From contig CAVQXJ010000001.1 in assembly GCA_963717745.1 (NCBI GenBank), positions 84,593 to 148,592 on the forward strand: 64,000 nt of DNA. Direction: 5' to 3'. Under the pieces are notes generated by a model. The model did no database searches. It saw only the letters and a list, made by a program, of their open reading frames with translations, and was not told where the DNA came from. Both the position numbers and the translations under genes were made by a program. Every line of letters starts with the position of its first letter. Positions within the stretch are counted from its first letter, which is position 1. This stretch comes from JACCXG01 sp963717745 (GTDB lineage Bacteria > Acidobacteriota > Vicinamibacteria > Vicinamibacterales > 2-12-FULL-66-21). Shown one piece after another: positions 20,084 to 29,675 of this stretch.

Positions 20084-22352
20084 GTGCCGCCCGTGTTTCC
20101 CAAGCTGGCGGTGCTCTTCTTCTTCTCCGGCGCCTGTGCGCTGATCTACCAGGTCCTCTGGCTGCGACAGCTCTCGCTGATCTTCGGCGTCACGGTGTAC
20201 GCCGCGAGCACAGTGCTCGCGGCCTTCATGGCGGGGGTTGGGATTGGCAGCGCGGCGGCCGGACGGCTGTCCGAGCGGGTGCGCCGTCCGCTCCTGTGGT
20301 TCGGCGCGACCGAGATGCTGATTGGCTTGACCGCGCTGCTGTCGCCGCTCGGGCTGGATCTCGTCAGCGAGGGCTATGTGCGGGCGGTCGTCGGCGTCGA
20401 GTCGCGTGCCGTGCTGACAATCGTGCGGCTGCTCTGTTCGGCGGCGATTCTCCTGCCCCCGACCATCCTGATGGGCGCGACGCTCCCGCTGGCGCTCCAG
20501 TCGTCCGTGCTTGGGACGACGAGTCATGTCCCGCGCTTGAGCGTGTTGTACGGCGTCAACACCGCCGGCGCGATTGTGGGCTGCCTGCTCGCCGGCTTTC
20601 TGCTGATCGGCGGTGTCGGGATCGACGCGACCTTCCGGATCGCGGCCGCTGTGAACCTCTCGATCGGGGCTGTCGCGGTGGTAATGGCGCGAGCGCTCCC
20701 TGCCACGCCGGGCCTGCCCTGGCACACCGCGGAATCCCCGGCCGTCGGGGACTCGCCGTCGCCAGTGCGATCCGGCGCGCGCCGCCTGGTCTTCGCCGCG
20801 TTCGTGCTGTCAGGCCTGGCCTCGCTCGCGCTCGAAGTCGTGTGGTTCCGCACGCTCGTGCTCTATTACCCGGCCACGACTTACGCCTTCAGCGCGATGC
20901 TCGCGATCGTGCTGACCGGGATCGCGGCCGGAAGTCTGATTGCCACTCCCATCCTCAGATGGCGCGAGCCGTCACTGTGGTGGTTCGGAGCGCTGCACGC
21001 TGCCGCTGGCGTTGCCGCCCTCGCGGGCGCCCGGCTGCACGGCTCGATGTATGACCCGGCGTCGGCCGCGACCGGGCTGATCCGCGGCGCGACGATCGCC
21101 ATCCTCCCCACCGCGCTGTGTGTCGGAGTGGCGTTTCCGGTCGGCGTCCGCCTCTGGGCTGGCAACGCCCAGGCCACCGGACGGCAGCTGGGGTCGCTGT
21201 ATGCGGGCAACGTCGCCGGCGCGTTCGCCGGATCGATCCTCGCCGGGTTCGTCCTGCTGGCGCAGTTTGGCAGTGCTCGCAGCCTGGTGCTGATGGCCGG
21301 TGTCAGCCTCGGCGCCGGAGTGGTGCTGCTGATCGGTGATCTGCGCCGGGCGCCTCGTACCAGCGCGGCAATCGGCGCTGGTCGCGATCGGCCTGTTCGC
21401 GTCTCTCGCGAGCGACATCCCAGATCCCTTCATGGCCGGGCTCACCAGACGCTATCCATCAGCCGGCCACATCTTCATGCGTCACGAAGGCGTGCAGACC
21501 ACGGTCAGCGTGCACATGCGCGAGATGGGCGGCCGGCAACTCTATCTGGACGGGTTGCACCAGGCGAGCGATGGCCGCGACGTCGTGACGCTGCACCGCC
21601 AGATCGGACACATGCCGGTGATCCTGCACCCGGAGCCGGCGCGTGCGCTGGTGATTGGCCTCGGCGGCGGCGCCACCGCCGGCGCCGTCAGTCTCCATCC
21701 GGATCTCGACGTCGACATCGTCGAGCTCGCCAGCGGCGTCGTGAAGGGCGCGGAGTGGTTCACGCACATCAACGAAAGCGTCCTGTCGCGGCCGAACGTT
21801 CGCCTGCACCTGGACGACGCTCGCAATCATCTGCTGCTCGGGCGCGGCAAGTACGACGTGATCACGGCTGACGTGATTCAGCCCACCCACGCCGGCGCCG
21901 GCCTCCTGTACTCGCGCGAGTACTTCACGCTGGCCCGCCGCGCACTCACCGACACCGGTGTGATGGTCCAGTGGATCGGGCTCCGTTCGCGACAGCACTA
22001 CGAGCTGATTGCGCGGACCTTTCAGCACGTGTTTCCGGAGACCACGGTCTGGGTGAATGGGTCGCTGCTGATCGGGTCGGTCCGCCCGCTGCGGGTCGAT
22101 GCCGCGCAGCTCGCGAAGCGCTTTGGGGTGCCCACGCTTCAGCCGTCGCTGACCGCTGCCGGATTCACCGATCCGGCGGCGCTGCTCGCCCACTACGTGG
22201 CGGGCCCTGACCATCTGCGCCGGTTCATCGGGAGCGGACCAGTCCTCACCGACGATCGTCCGTTGCTCGAGTACTTCCTGTCGCTGCCGCACGACGAACG
22301 GCCGCTCGATCTGAGCACCCTCACGACCGGCGACGCGCCACCCGGCAAGTGA
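20084..22352 (+). CDS. Fused membrane / spermidine-synthase-like protein (one frame shift)
   Basis: The GTG at 20084 starts a multi-span N-terminal half with the family opening FFSGACALIYQVLWLRQL and several membrane helices up to about residue 420. The C-terminal half contains a class I methyltransferase-like fold: ALVIGLGGGATAGAV (nucleotide loop), VDIVELASGVVKGA and KYDVITADVIQP, as in polyamine synthases. The two halves are in different frames; a one-base forward shift near 21,360-21,375 joins them into about 755 residues. The product probably does not make spermidine: the fused family is membrane-bound and its reaction is not established. REP-like repeats precede it. Confidence 0.8.
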
Positions 22353-22384
22353 GGCGCCCACGGCACCTTCGGCGCGGCGTGCGC

Positions 22385-22956
22385 TTAATGCGTGCACCTC
22401 ACGCTGTCACGGCGCCTCCGGCGCGGCTCGGCCTTCGGCGCCTTCGGCCGAGGGACGAGACGACGACACGACGACACGACGAAGAACCACGCGATCGCGA
22501 GCCCGCTGATTCCAAAGAGAGCGGCGGCGGCGACCGTGACCTCAGATAGGAACGGTGGAAGTTGATAGGCCGGCGCCGGGTCCGGCGGCGTGGCTTCCCG
22601 GGATGAGGCGTGGTCGTCCTCCTTGACCAGGATCCCCGATAGCGCGTACCGCATCTGGTAGCGAAGCGAGGTGCCGGCGAATGGCGGATCGGACGCCCGC
22701 CGGCTGCGCCACCGCAGGCGTATCCCGTCCAGCGAATAGTCGTCGAGGTCGTCCAGTTTGGGGTCTGCGACCATCGGCCGGAACCCGCCGTCGCGGAATC
22801 TCGAGAGACTCTTGAACGAGAACTGGCCCCGCCGGACGGTGAGCGTGCGCTCGCCACCGTTCCAGTCGCCCGTGAACACCACCGTCTGCTCCTCGTCGAC
22901 CTGCAGCTGCCGTTGCGGTCCAGTTGGGCAGTGACGGCGACGTTTTCCCAGCGCAG
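22385..22956 (-). pseudogene. DUF2207 membrane-protein fragment with internal deletion
   Basis: Reading leftward from 22956, LRWENVAVTA leads into QVDEEQTVVFTGDWNGGER, after a one-base frame change near 22,920, and then KLDDLDDYSLDGIRLRWRSR. This is the N-terminal extracytoplasmic part of DUF2207 (YciQ-like) proteins. After YALSGILVKEDD the family sequence stops. A short linker leads straight to one membrane helix (VTVAAAALFGISGLAIAWFF), so the middle several hundred residues are missing. The tail FFVVSSCRR is encoded by the GACGACAC-type repeat at 22455-22482. It is directly fused to an ABC ATPase fragment upstream. Confidence 0.65.
22455..22482. repeat. GACGACAC-unit repeat, left inverted copy
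   Basis: A 28-bp stretch of GACGACAC-type units that is a perfect inverted repeat of 24146-24173. It encodes the last residues of the truncated DUF2207 fragment. A shorter copy is at 23864-23887. Confidence 0.75.
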
Positions 22957-22967
22957 TGTGCGTTGCG

Positions 22968-23139
22968 CAGCTCCCCTGGCCGCACGTCGAGGTCAAGGCC
23001 CGCCAGCGCCACCGTCGTGCCGTATCGCTTGTGCACGCCCGCCAGCGCGGCGAGGGGAGCCGCCGCCGATTCGGCGCTCGCGCCGCTGCGTTCCCTGGCC
23101 GTCTGGCGAACCGGGGTGTGGTCCGCCCCGCCGAGGGTA
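22968..23139 (-). pseudogene. N-terminal stub of an ABC transporter ATPase
   Basis: VHKRYGTTVALAGLDLDVRPGEL is the standard first part of an ABC ATPase, but the Walker A that should follow within a few residues is absent. The sequence instead joins DUF2207 about ten bases later. The preceding segment (TPVRQTARER and an Ala-rich linker) runs in the frame of the acyltransferase fragment after a one-base shift near 23,135. The intact ancestor was probably an acyltransferase fused or coupled to an ABC ATPase. Confidence 0.6.
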
Positions 23140-23887
23140 GCGACGGCCGTTCAGGAATTGACCGATGAAGGTCGGCCGCACGAGATAGTGATAGGTCGTG
23201 AACAGCACCGCCAGGCTCACCACGAGGATCAGCGGGAACTTGATGCTCCAGTGCCATGGCAGCCGGCTCACGACGATCTGCAGTGCGGCGACGACCGGCA
23301 GGTGGACGAGGTAGATCCAATAGGACGCGTCCGCGACATAGCGGATGGCCGGATTAGCGTGCGCCAGGAACCGGGTCGCGATGCCGAGGACGGCGAGCGA
23401 CCAGCACCAGAGCGCCAGGGCATAGCCGAGGGCGAATCCGAGTTTTGCGCCCCGCGTGGCGATCGGCACCAGCGACGGTGTCACGCCGGCCATCGAGAGA
23501 CACACGGCCGTCGCGATCAGGGCCACGGCGAGATGGACAGGCCACAGTCGTCCCCACACAGCGAGCAGATCCGGCTGCCGGTGGATCAGCCATCCGAATG
23601 CGACCGCGGTGCCGTAGCCGACGAGCGAGGCCAGCTCGGGGATGACCGACCGATCGGGGGTCGGGATGCCGAACCAAGCGATCCAGTCGTGCCTGAAATA
23701 CAGCGCCGCCGCGACTGGCAGCGCGATCGCGACCACGGCGGTACCGGTGCGCACCAGCACACCCACGACCGCGTCAGCGGCCCGCCTGATCGAGCCGGCT
23801 CGATCCAGCCTGACGACGGCGGCGCGGGCGGTCAGGACCAGTGCGTAGAGCACGAGCAGGTAACACGACGACACGACGACAACGACG
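23139..23887 (-). pseudogene. C-terminal half of an acyltransferase-3 family membrane protein
   Basis: The segment has about six hydrophobic helices and the family ending YWIYLVHLPVV, followed by YHYLVRPTFIGQFLNGRRY. The usual N-terminal half, with the catalytic histidine and the first helices, is missing. The fragment opens with VVVVVSSC, encoded by the GACGACAC-type repeat at 23864-23887, and then goes directly into YLLVLYALVL, normally in the middle of the protein. Such enzymes O-acylate surface glycans. It is non-functional as it stands. Confidence 0.7.
23864..23887. repeat. GACGACAC-unit repeat, internal copy
   Basis: Twenty-four bases of the same unit, in the orientation of the left copy, placed exactly where the acyltransferase fragment loses homology to its family. 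Confidence 0.65.
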
Positions 23888-23972
23888 TGGAGAACGCAAC
23901 GGGCCACGACGGAGTCGGTGGTGGCTATTCCTGGTGCCCCGGCTGGATATCAACGGCTCTTCCCGTTGGCGG

Positions 23973-24081
23973 CAACGACGGCCCTCCCGGGCCGTCGTTG
24001 AGAGGAGTGAGGGTCAGTCGAATCCCAAGTAGCCATCCTTCGTTTGGGCTACTTGGGATCCGACTGACCCTCGCTTCTCTC
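23973..24081. repeat. Two adjacent long hairpins between ppk and the decayed cluster
   Basis: CAACGACGGCCC and GGGCCGTCGTTG (23973-24000) form a perfect 12-bp stem with a TCCC loop. Next to it, 24000-24034 and 24047-24081 form a 35-base imperfect inverted repeat with few mismatches and a 12-base loop. The whole gap 23,888-24,313 has no gene; it also holds the right GACGACAC copy and a REP-like unit. The hairpins may terminate the ppx-ppk transcript. Confidence 0.75.
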
Positions 24082-24145
24082 GCCGCGCGAAGCGCGCGGC
24101 GCCGCCAGCGGGCAGCAGCCCTTCGAAGTGACTCACAAGGATTTC

Positions 24146-24173
24146 GTCGTGTCGTCGTGTCGTCGTCTCGTTC
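24146..24173. repeat. GACGACAC-unit repeat, right inverted copy
   Basis: Perfect 28-bp reverse complement of 22455-22482, so the two enclose the 1.7-kb decayed cluster. A REP-like palindrome follows at 24180-24240. Confidence 0.75.
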
Positions 24174-24313
24174 TGGCGCCAGCCTTCGCCAAGGCTACGG
24201 CTAGGGTCTCGCCGAAGCGCTTCGCGCGAAGGCGGACGGAGCGCCAGCGCGCCGCAGGCCCCGTGGACACGATCGCAGCGTGACAGCCGCCGGCCCTCGA
24301 ATGCTGAAATGGG

Positions 24314-26410
24314 CTAGCTGTCGGCGCTCTCGGGCGTGAAGGTCACGCCAGCGCGCTCGCGCGCCAGGGTCGAGCGGCGGTGCGCCTCGTCTTGGAGATG
24401 CGGCTGGACCCGGAACGGCTGTTCGCCGGGCGCGGGGGTCTTTCGTTCATACGTGCCGTCGGAGCGTAGACAACGGGTCTTCACGTTGTCCCGGAACATG
24501 GCCCGGAGCGCATAGAGCACCACGTTCTTGTGCGCGGGCCCCTCGATCGGGAACATCAGCTCCACGCGCTTGTCGAGATTGCGGCTCATCCAGTCCGCGC
24601 TCGACAGGTAGACCTGGTCGTCGCCGCCGTTCAGGAAGTAGTAGATCCGCGAGTGCTCGAGGAACCGATCGACGACCGAGATCACTTCGATGGTCTCGCT
24701 GACGCCGGACACGCCGGGGCGAAGCGCACAGATCCCGCGCACGTTGAGCTTGATCACGACGCCAGCCTGCGACGCGGCATACAACGCGCCGATGATCTCG
24801 TCGTCGATGAGCGAGTTCATCTTGGCGACGATCTCCCCGGGTTGCCCCCCCTCGGCGCGGCGGCGCTCGCGCTCGATCAGTTTGATGAACCGCGGCCGGA
24901 GGTGGGTCGGCGCCATCACCAGCTTCTTGAGGCGCGGCGGATCCGAGTAGCCGCTGAGCGCGCTGAAAAACGCGGTCGCATCCGCCGCGATCGCGGCCGA
25001 CGAGGTCATCAATGCAAAGTCCGTATAGACCCGCGCGGTCCGCTCGTTGTAATTGCCGGTGCCGAGATGCACATAGCGCCGCAGCCCGTGCGGCGTCCGC
25101 CTCACCACCAGGCAGATCTTCGCGTGAGTCTTGTAACGGCGGACCCCGTAGATGACGTGGGCCCCGGCCTGCTCGAGCGCCCGCGCCCACTGAATGTTGC
25201 GCTCTTCGTCGAACCGGGCGGTCAGCTCGACCAGCACGGTGACCTGCTTGTTGCGCTCGGCCGCCCGTTGCAGCGCGGCGATGATCGGGGAGCCCACGCT
25301 GGTGCGATAGAGCGTCTGCTTGATCGCGAGCACCTCGGCGTCGTCGGCCGCCTGCGCGACGAAGGCGACGACCGGGTCGTAGGCGTCGTAGGGGTGGTGC
25401 AGCAGCACGTCGCGATCGTCGAGCACCTCGAACAGGTTGGTCTGCTCGTGCTCGCCGAGGACACTGGCCGGCTGCAGCGGCGGCTCGCGCAGCGCATCGA
25501 ATCCTGGCAGCTCGGTCAGTCCGAACAGCACGCGGAGGTCGAGCGGACCCGGGACGGCGTAAACCTCTTCGGGCCAGATGTCGAGCTGATCGCGCAGCAG
25601 GGCGATCAGTTCCTCCGAGGCGGCGGACTCGACCTCGAGCCGGACGACGTCGCTGCGGCGGCGGCGTCGGACTTCGCGCTCCACCACCTCGAGATGGGTT
25701 CGCCCACCTTCGTCGTCGAGCTCGAGCTCGGCGTCGCGGGCGAGCCGGATGACCGTGGTCTCGACAATCGTCTGTCCGGGAAACAGCTGTGCGATGTGCG
25801 CTCTGATGACATCCTCGAGGAGGACATACGTGTAGCCGTCGCCGCCGGCCACCGACACCAGCCGCGTCAACACGGCTGGCACCTGGACGATCGCCAGCCG
25901 CCGCTCGGTCTCGTCAGGCGCGGGCTCGAGCAGCAGTGCGAGGTTCAGGCTGAGCGACGAGAGCAGCGGAAAGGGGCGCGAGACGTCGATCGCGAGCGGC
26001 GTCAGCACTGGAAGAACGGCGTCGCAGAAGAACGTCGCCAGCGCGGCGCGCCGCGACGGCTCGAGCTCCGCGACGGTGAGCAGCCGGATCTGGGCGGATA
26101 CGAGCGCCGGCCGCAGCGTGTCGTTCACCAGGTCATAGAGCGACGTGACGAGCGCATGGGCGCGCCGGCGGATGGCGGAGAGCTCCTCGCGCGCGGCGGG
26201 ATCGGTCACCGCGTCTTCCTCTTCGACGCTGCGCTTGACCGCGGCGACCCGCACCATGAAGAACTCGTCGAGGTTGGCCGCGGTGATCGAAGCAAACTTG
26301 ACGCGCTCGAGCAGCGGCGTCGAGGGATCCGCCGCTTCCTCCAGCACGCGTTCGTTGAACGCGAGCCACGACAGCTCACGGTTGATGAGAAGCGACGGGT
26401 CCGGGATCAC
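24314..26410 (-). CDS. ppk1: Polyphosphate kinase 1
   Basis: The 698-residue enzyme makes polyphosphate from ATP. Domains in order are the N-terminal helical domain (LINRELSWLAFNERVLEEA), the head domain and two C-terminal phospholipase-D-like domains. The ATP-contact segment LYRTSVGSPIIAALQRAA and KTHAKICLVVRR, which carries the histidine that becomes phosphorylated, are present. HSRIYYFLNGGDDQVYLSSA gives the second catalytic His region. Length fits the family. The GTG start overlaps the stop of the upstream ppx-like gene as GTGA, so synthesis and breakdown enzymes are translationally coupled. Confidence 0.96.
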   Translation of the reverse strand: MIPDPSLLINRELSWLAFNERVLEEAADPSTPLLERVKFASITAANLDEFFMVRVAAVKRSVEEEDAVTDPAAREELSAIRRRAHALVTSLYDLVNDTLRPALVSAQIRLLTVAELEPSRRAALATFFCDAVLPVLTPLAIDVSRPFPLLSSLSLNLALLLEPAPDETERRLAIVQVPAVLTRLVSVAGGDGYTYVLLEDVIRAHIAQLFPGQTIVETTVIRLARDAELELDDEGGRTHLEVVEREVRRRRRSDVVRLEVESAASEELIALLRDQLDIWPEEVYAVPGPLDLRVLFGLTELPGFDALREPPLQPASVLGEHEQTNLFEVLDDRDVLLHHPYDAYDPVVAFVAQAADDAEVLAIKQTLYRTSVGSPIIAALQRAAERNKQVTVLVELTARFDEERNIQWARALEQAGAHVIYGVRRYKTHAKICLVVRRTPHGLRRYVHLGTGNYNERTARVYTDFALMTSSAAIAADATAFFSALSGYSDPPRLKKLVMAPTHLRPRFIKLIERERRRAEGGQPGEIVAKMNSLIDDEIIGALYAASQAGVVIKLNVRGICALRPGVSGVSETIEVISVVDRFLEHSRIYYFLNGGDDQVYLSSADWMSRNLDKRVELMFPIEGPAHKNVVLYALRAMFRDNVKTRCLRSDGTYERKTPAPGEQPFRVQPHLQDEAHRRSTLARERAGVTFTPESADS

Positions 26411-27966
26411 GAGACGACTCCAACCCGGCGAATGACCAGCTGGCGCCCGAACACTTCGGCGAACATGTCGGCCCGCGCGGTCGCGGCCAGCAGCTCCATG
26501 GTGAGGTCGCCGTCGCCGTCGAGCTCCAGGACCCAGTTGCTGCCGCGCCGGACCAGGCGGACGTCCCGCACTTTCTGGGCGTGCTCAGCGTCGAGGGCAT
26601 TGACCAGACGGAGCAGCGCCCCGAGCTTGTTGACGATCAAGCGATCGGTGCGGTCGAGCGCGATGAACGGCACGTGGCTGTCCTGGGGTAGTCCCCGGCG
26701 ATGGTAGCGGGCGATGTTCGAGACGATGGCGGTTTCCTCGTTCGACAGCCCGAAGATCTGCGACGCGGCGAGGATGTACTGGGAATGCTTGTGATGCGCG
26801 CGCAGGCTGACGTAGACGCCGACGTCGTGCAGGAGACCGGACACCTGCAACAGCAGCCGTTCGCGGTCGCCGAGCCCGTGCTCGGCGCCAAGCTCGTCGA
26901 ACAGCCGGGTGGCGAGCATGGCGACGTGCTGGCCATGGTCCCGATCGAAGCGGTAGCGGTGTCCCAGCGCCTCGGCGCTCGCCAGCACCTGATGCTCGAA
27001 GTCTTCCGCCGTAACCCGGTTCTTCGGCTCGGCGACGTCGAGCATCACGCCGGCCCGAAGCGAGGCACTCGACACGATGAGGCGGCCGCCGGCGGTTTCG
27101 GCGAGGAGCGTGCGATAGACGAGGAGCGCCGGCAGCAGGGTTTCGGCTTCGACCGCCGGCAGCCGGAACCGATCGACCAGCCCGTCCTCGTCCAGGCGCT
27201 CCACCTCGTCGCAGAACGCGAGAAACTGGTCGCGCGCCATCTCCCGGACGTCGGCGTCGGGCTGATCGGTCAACTGGGACGCCACGAACCGGACGTCGCC
27301 GCCGATCGCGATCACGTTCGCGATGCGATCGAGCGGGATCTCGACGCGGATTTCCTCGACCACATTCGCGATGTAGCGCTTGAGCAGCGCCACTTGCAGC
27401 TCCTGGGTATGGCGGCGCAGGTCGAGCTGCTGGCGGAGTCGAATCGCGCCGAGCGCATACACGCCCGAGCGGGTGGGCTGTCCGCGGCGGAGCAGCGTGA
27501 GGCTGGTGCTGCCGCCGCCGACTTCGATCAGCAGCGCGCGCGCCGACTTGAGCGCGGGGTGCCGGCGCAGCGTATGCCGGACCGCCATGTACGCCAGGCG
27601 GCTTTCTTCCGCTTCGTTGATGATCTCGAACCGGATGCCGGTGCGCCCCTGGATCCGATCGAGAAACATGTCGGCGTTGCGGGCCTCGCGGACCGCGCTC
27701 GTCGCCACCGCCCGTCCGGCTTGCACCCCGTACCCGTCCATGATTTCGCGAAAGCCATCCAGCGCCTCGAGCGCGGCGTCCATGGTCTGCGATCGAATCA
27801 CGCCGCCCGAGAAGGTGTCCCGCCCGAGCAGCACTCCGCGCGACGCCTCTTCGATCACCCGGACGTTCCGCTTCGAGTCGATTTCGGCGACGACCAGCCG
27901 GATCGCGCTCGCCCCCATGTCGAGCACACCGATCAGTTCAGTAGCAACGGCCGGGGTGTCTGTCAT
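26407..27966 (-). CDS. ppx: Ppx/GppA family phosphatase (exopolyphosphatase) with C-terminal HD domain
   Basis: The 519-residue protein starts with the actin-like fold: IGVLDMGASAIRLVVAEI (phosphate loop 1), then GRAVATSAVREARN and LLIEVGGGSTSLTLL, where the catalytic glutamate and phosphate loop lie. The C-terminal half is an HD-type domain with LLHDVGVYVSLRAHHKHSQY. This is the exopolyphosphatase/pppGpp phosphatase layout. It precedes and overlaps ppk1, so exopolyphosphatase is the more likely role, although pppGpp hydrolysis cannot be excluded. An inverted-repeat region separates it from mgtE. Confidence 0.93.
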   Translation of the reverse strand: MTDTPAVATELIGVLDMGASAIRLVVAEIDSKRNVRVIEEASRGVLLGRDTFSGGVIRSQTMDAALEALDGFREIMDGYGVQAGRAVATSAVREARNADMFLDRIQGRTGIRFEIINEAEESRLAYMAVRHTLRRHPALKSARALLIEVGGGSTSLTLLRRGQPTRSGVYALGAIRLRQQLDLRRHTQELQVALLKRYIANVVEEIRVEIPLDRIANVIAIGGDVRFVASQLTDQPDADVREMARDQFLAFCDEVERLDEDGLVDRFRLPAVEAETLLPALLVYRTLLAETAGGRLIVSSASLRAGVMLDVAEPKNRVTAEDFEHQVLASAEALGHRYRFDRDHGQHVAMLATRLFDELGAEHGLGDRERLLLQVSGLLHDVGVYVSLRAHHKHSQYILAASQIFGLSNEETAIVSNIARYHRRGLPQDSHVPFIALDRTDRLIVNKLGALLRLVNALDAEHAQKVRDVRLVRRGSNWVLELDGDGDLTMELLAATARADMFAEVFGRQLVIRRVGVVS

Positions 27967-28037
27967 CGATGCTCAGGAGTGAAACAGTGATGTTATCGCG
28001 GGGACGATCGGCGGTGTCACGAACCAGTAACGTCGTC

Positions 28038-28157
28038 AGTTTCCAGTTTCCAGTTTCCAGTTCGCAGTCTGAAGTTTTCCGCTCCGTGGTCTTGCAATCC
28101 CGAAAACGTGCCAGCCGCCTCGTACTGGCAACTGGCAACTGGCAACTGGCAACTGGC
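28038..28157. repeat. AACTGG/CCAGTT tandem-unit inverted repeat
   Basis: TTTCCAG units at 28038-28062 face five AACTGGC units at 28124-28157, so the region can fold into a hairpin with a 60-base loop. It lies between the mgtE stop and the ppx start on the minus strand and abuts the mgtE stop codon. Confidence 0.65.
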
Positions 28158-29588
28158 TACAACAGGAACACATGCGCGAGGCCGAGGAACAGGAAGAACC
28201 CCATGCTGTCGGTGGCGAACGTCAGGACCACGCTCGAACCCTGGGCCGGATCGCGTCCGCCTTTCGACAGCGCCAGCGGCACCACGACTCCGACAATCGC
28301 CGCGTTCAGCAGGTTGAGGAGGACCGCGCTCATCATCACCAGCCCCAGCGCCGGCGAGTGATAGACCAGCATCGCGAACAGGCCGACCAGCGTGCCCCAG
28401 AGCGCCCCGTTCAGCAGTCCGACCGTCAGCTCTTTTCTGAGCAGGTGCCACGTGCTCCCGCGGTTGAGCTGGTCGAGCGCCAGCGCCCGCACCACGAGCG
28501 CGACCGTCTGGTTGCCGGTGTTGCCGCCGATGCTCGCCACGATCGGCATCAGGGCCGCGAGCGGCACCAGCTGCCGAATCGTCCCCTCGAAACCGCCGAT
28601 GACCCGCGACGCGATGAAGGCGGTCGCCATGTTGACGGCGAGCCACGGCCAGCGGTTCCGCGCCGAGTCGAGCACCGGCGCGAACAGATCCTCCGACGTG
28701 CGAAGACCGGCGAGGCCCAGCACATGGTTTTCAGACGACGTCCGGATGAAGTCCATGACCGAATCGGCCGTGACCCGGCCAATCAGCTTGCCGCGGTCGT
28801 CGACCACCGGCGCCGACAGCAGGTCGTAGCGCTCGAACGCGGTCGCCACTTCCTCCGCAGGATCGTAGAGATGGAACCGGCGGAGCCCCCCGTCCATGAG
28901 CGAGGCAATCGGCGCCGACGGATCCGCCACCAGCCGCGTCCCGAGCGGCACCGCGCCCACCAGGACGTTGCGCGGATCGACCACGAACAGCCGATCGGTG
29001 TGGGTCGGCAGCGTGCCGAGCCGGCGAATGCCCGAGACTGCCTCTTCGGCGGTCTGCGAGCCCTGCAGGCTCAAGACGTCCTGGGTCATGAGCCGGGCGG
29101 TCGAGCCCTCCGGAAACGATCGGCTCTGCTCGACCCACGATCGATCCTGCGCGTCGAGCGCCGCCGAAAGCTGGCTGAGGATCGGCTCCGGCACCGACGC
29201 CGAGGAGATAGCGCAGATCGTCGGCATCCAACTCTGACAGGATCACGAACAGGCGCTCGGCCGACGTCTGCTCGATCAGCGACTCGCGAATGGTGACGCT
29301 GACCTCGACCAGCGCCGCACCGGCCAACGCCGGGCGGAGCCGGCCCCAGACGATCACCCGGTCGTCTGGAGGCACCGATTCGAGGATGCTGGCGACGTCG
29401 GCGGGATGGAGCGAGCGGAGCCGCATCTCGAGCTCGACGAGATTCTGGCGGCGCTGCATCTCTTCGAGCAGCGCACTGCGCGGCGTCTGTTGCCGGCGTG
29501 CCACGCTTTCCAGCAGACCGTGCTTGGCCAGCAGTCCCTTCACGTCTTCGATCTGCTGTTCGAGTCGAAGATCTGGTGTGGATTCCAT
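28157..29588 (-). CDS. mgtE: Magnesium transporter MgtE (one frame shift)
   Basis: The first part encodes the MgtE N-terminal helical domain (SLHPADVASILESVPPDDR and ILSELDADDLRYL). The second, in a frame shifted by one near 29,200, holds the paired CBS domains (ARLMTQDVLSLQ, APVVDDRGKLIGRV). Five membrane helices follow, with LMPIVASIGGNTGNQT, the ion-pore sequence. Repaired, the protein is about 477 residues, the normal length. MgtE is a Mg2+ channel gated by cytoplasmic Mg2+ through the N and CBS domains. The break is in the linker before the CBS pair; sequencing error or true inactivation cannot be separated here. Confidence 0.88.
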
Positions 29589-29675
29589 GACGGCCCAGCG
29601 TACTGCAAGCGGCGTCAGCGGACCGCGATCGCAGCTAGCGCACGGCGGTGCCGATCGTCGGCTGGACCTGTGCGG

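Noticed and set aside
22455..24173. A transposon with 28-bp terminal inverted repeats
   Set aside because: No transposase inside and no target duplication; the repeats are low-complexity units also found internally.
24530..26707. 725-codon plus-strand frame opposite ppk1
   Set aside because: Composition (Arg, Asp, His, Gln, Gly) is that of an antisense shadow; ppk1 is full-length on the other strand.
26701..27990. 429-codon plus-strand frame opposite ppx
   Set aside because: Antisense shadow with no recognisable motif.
28124..28157. AACTGG tandem units as a CRISPR-like array
   Set aside because: Units are six to seven bases with no spacers, and they pair with a complementary array; this is a hairpin, not CRISPR.
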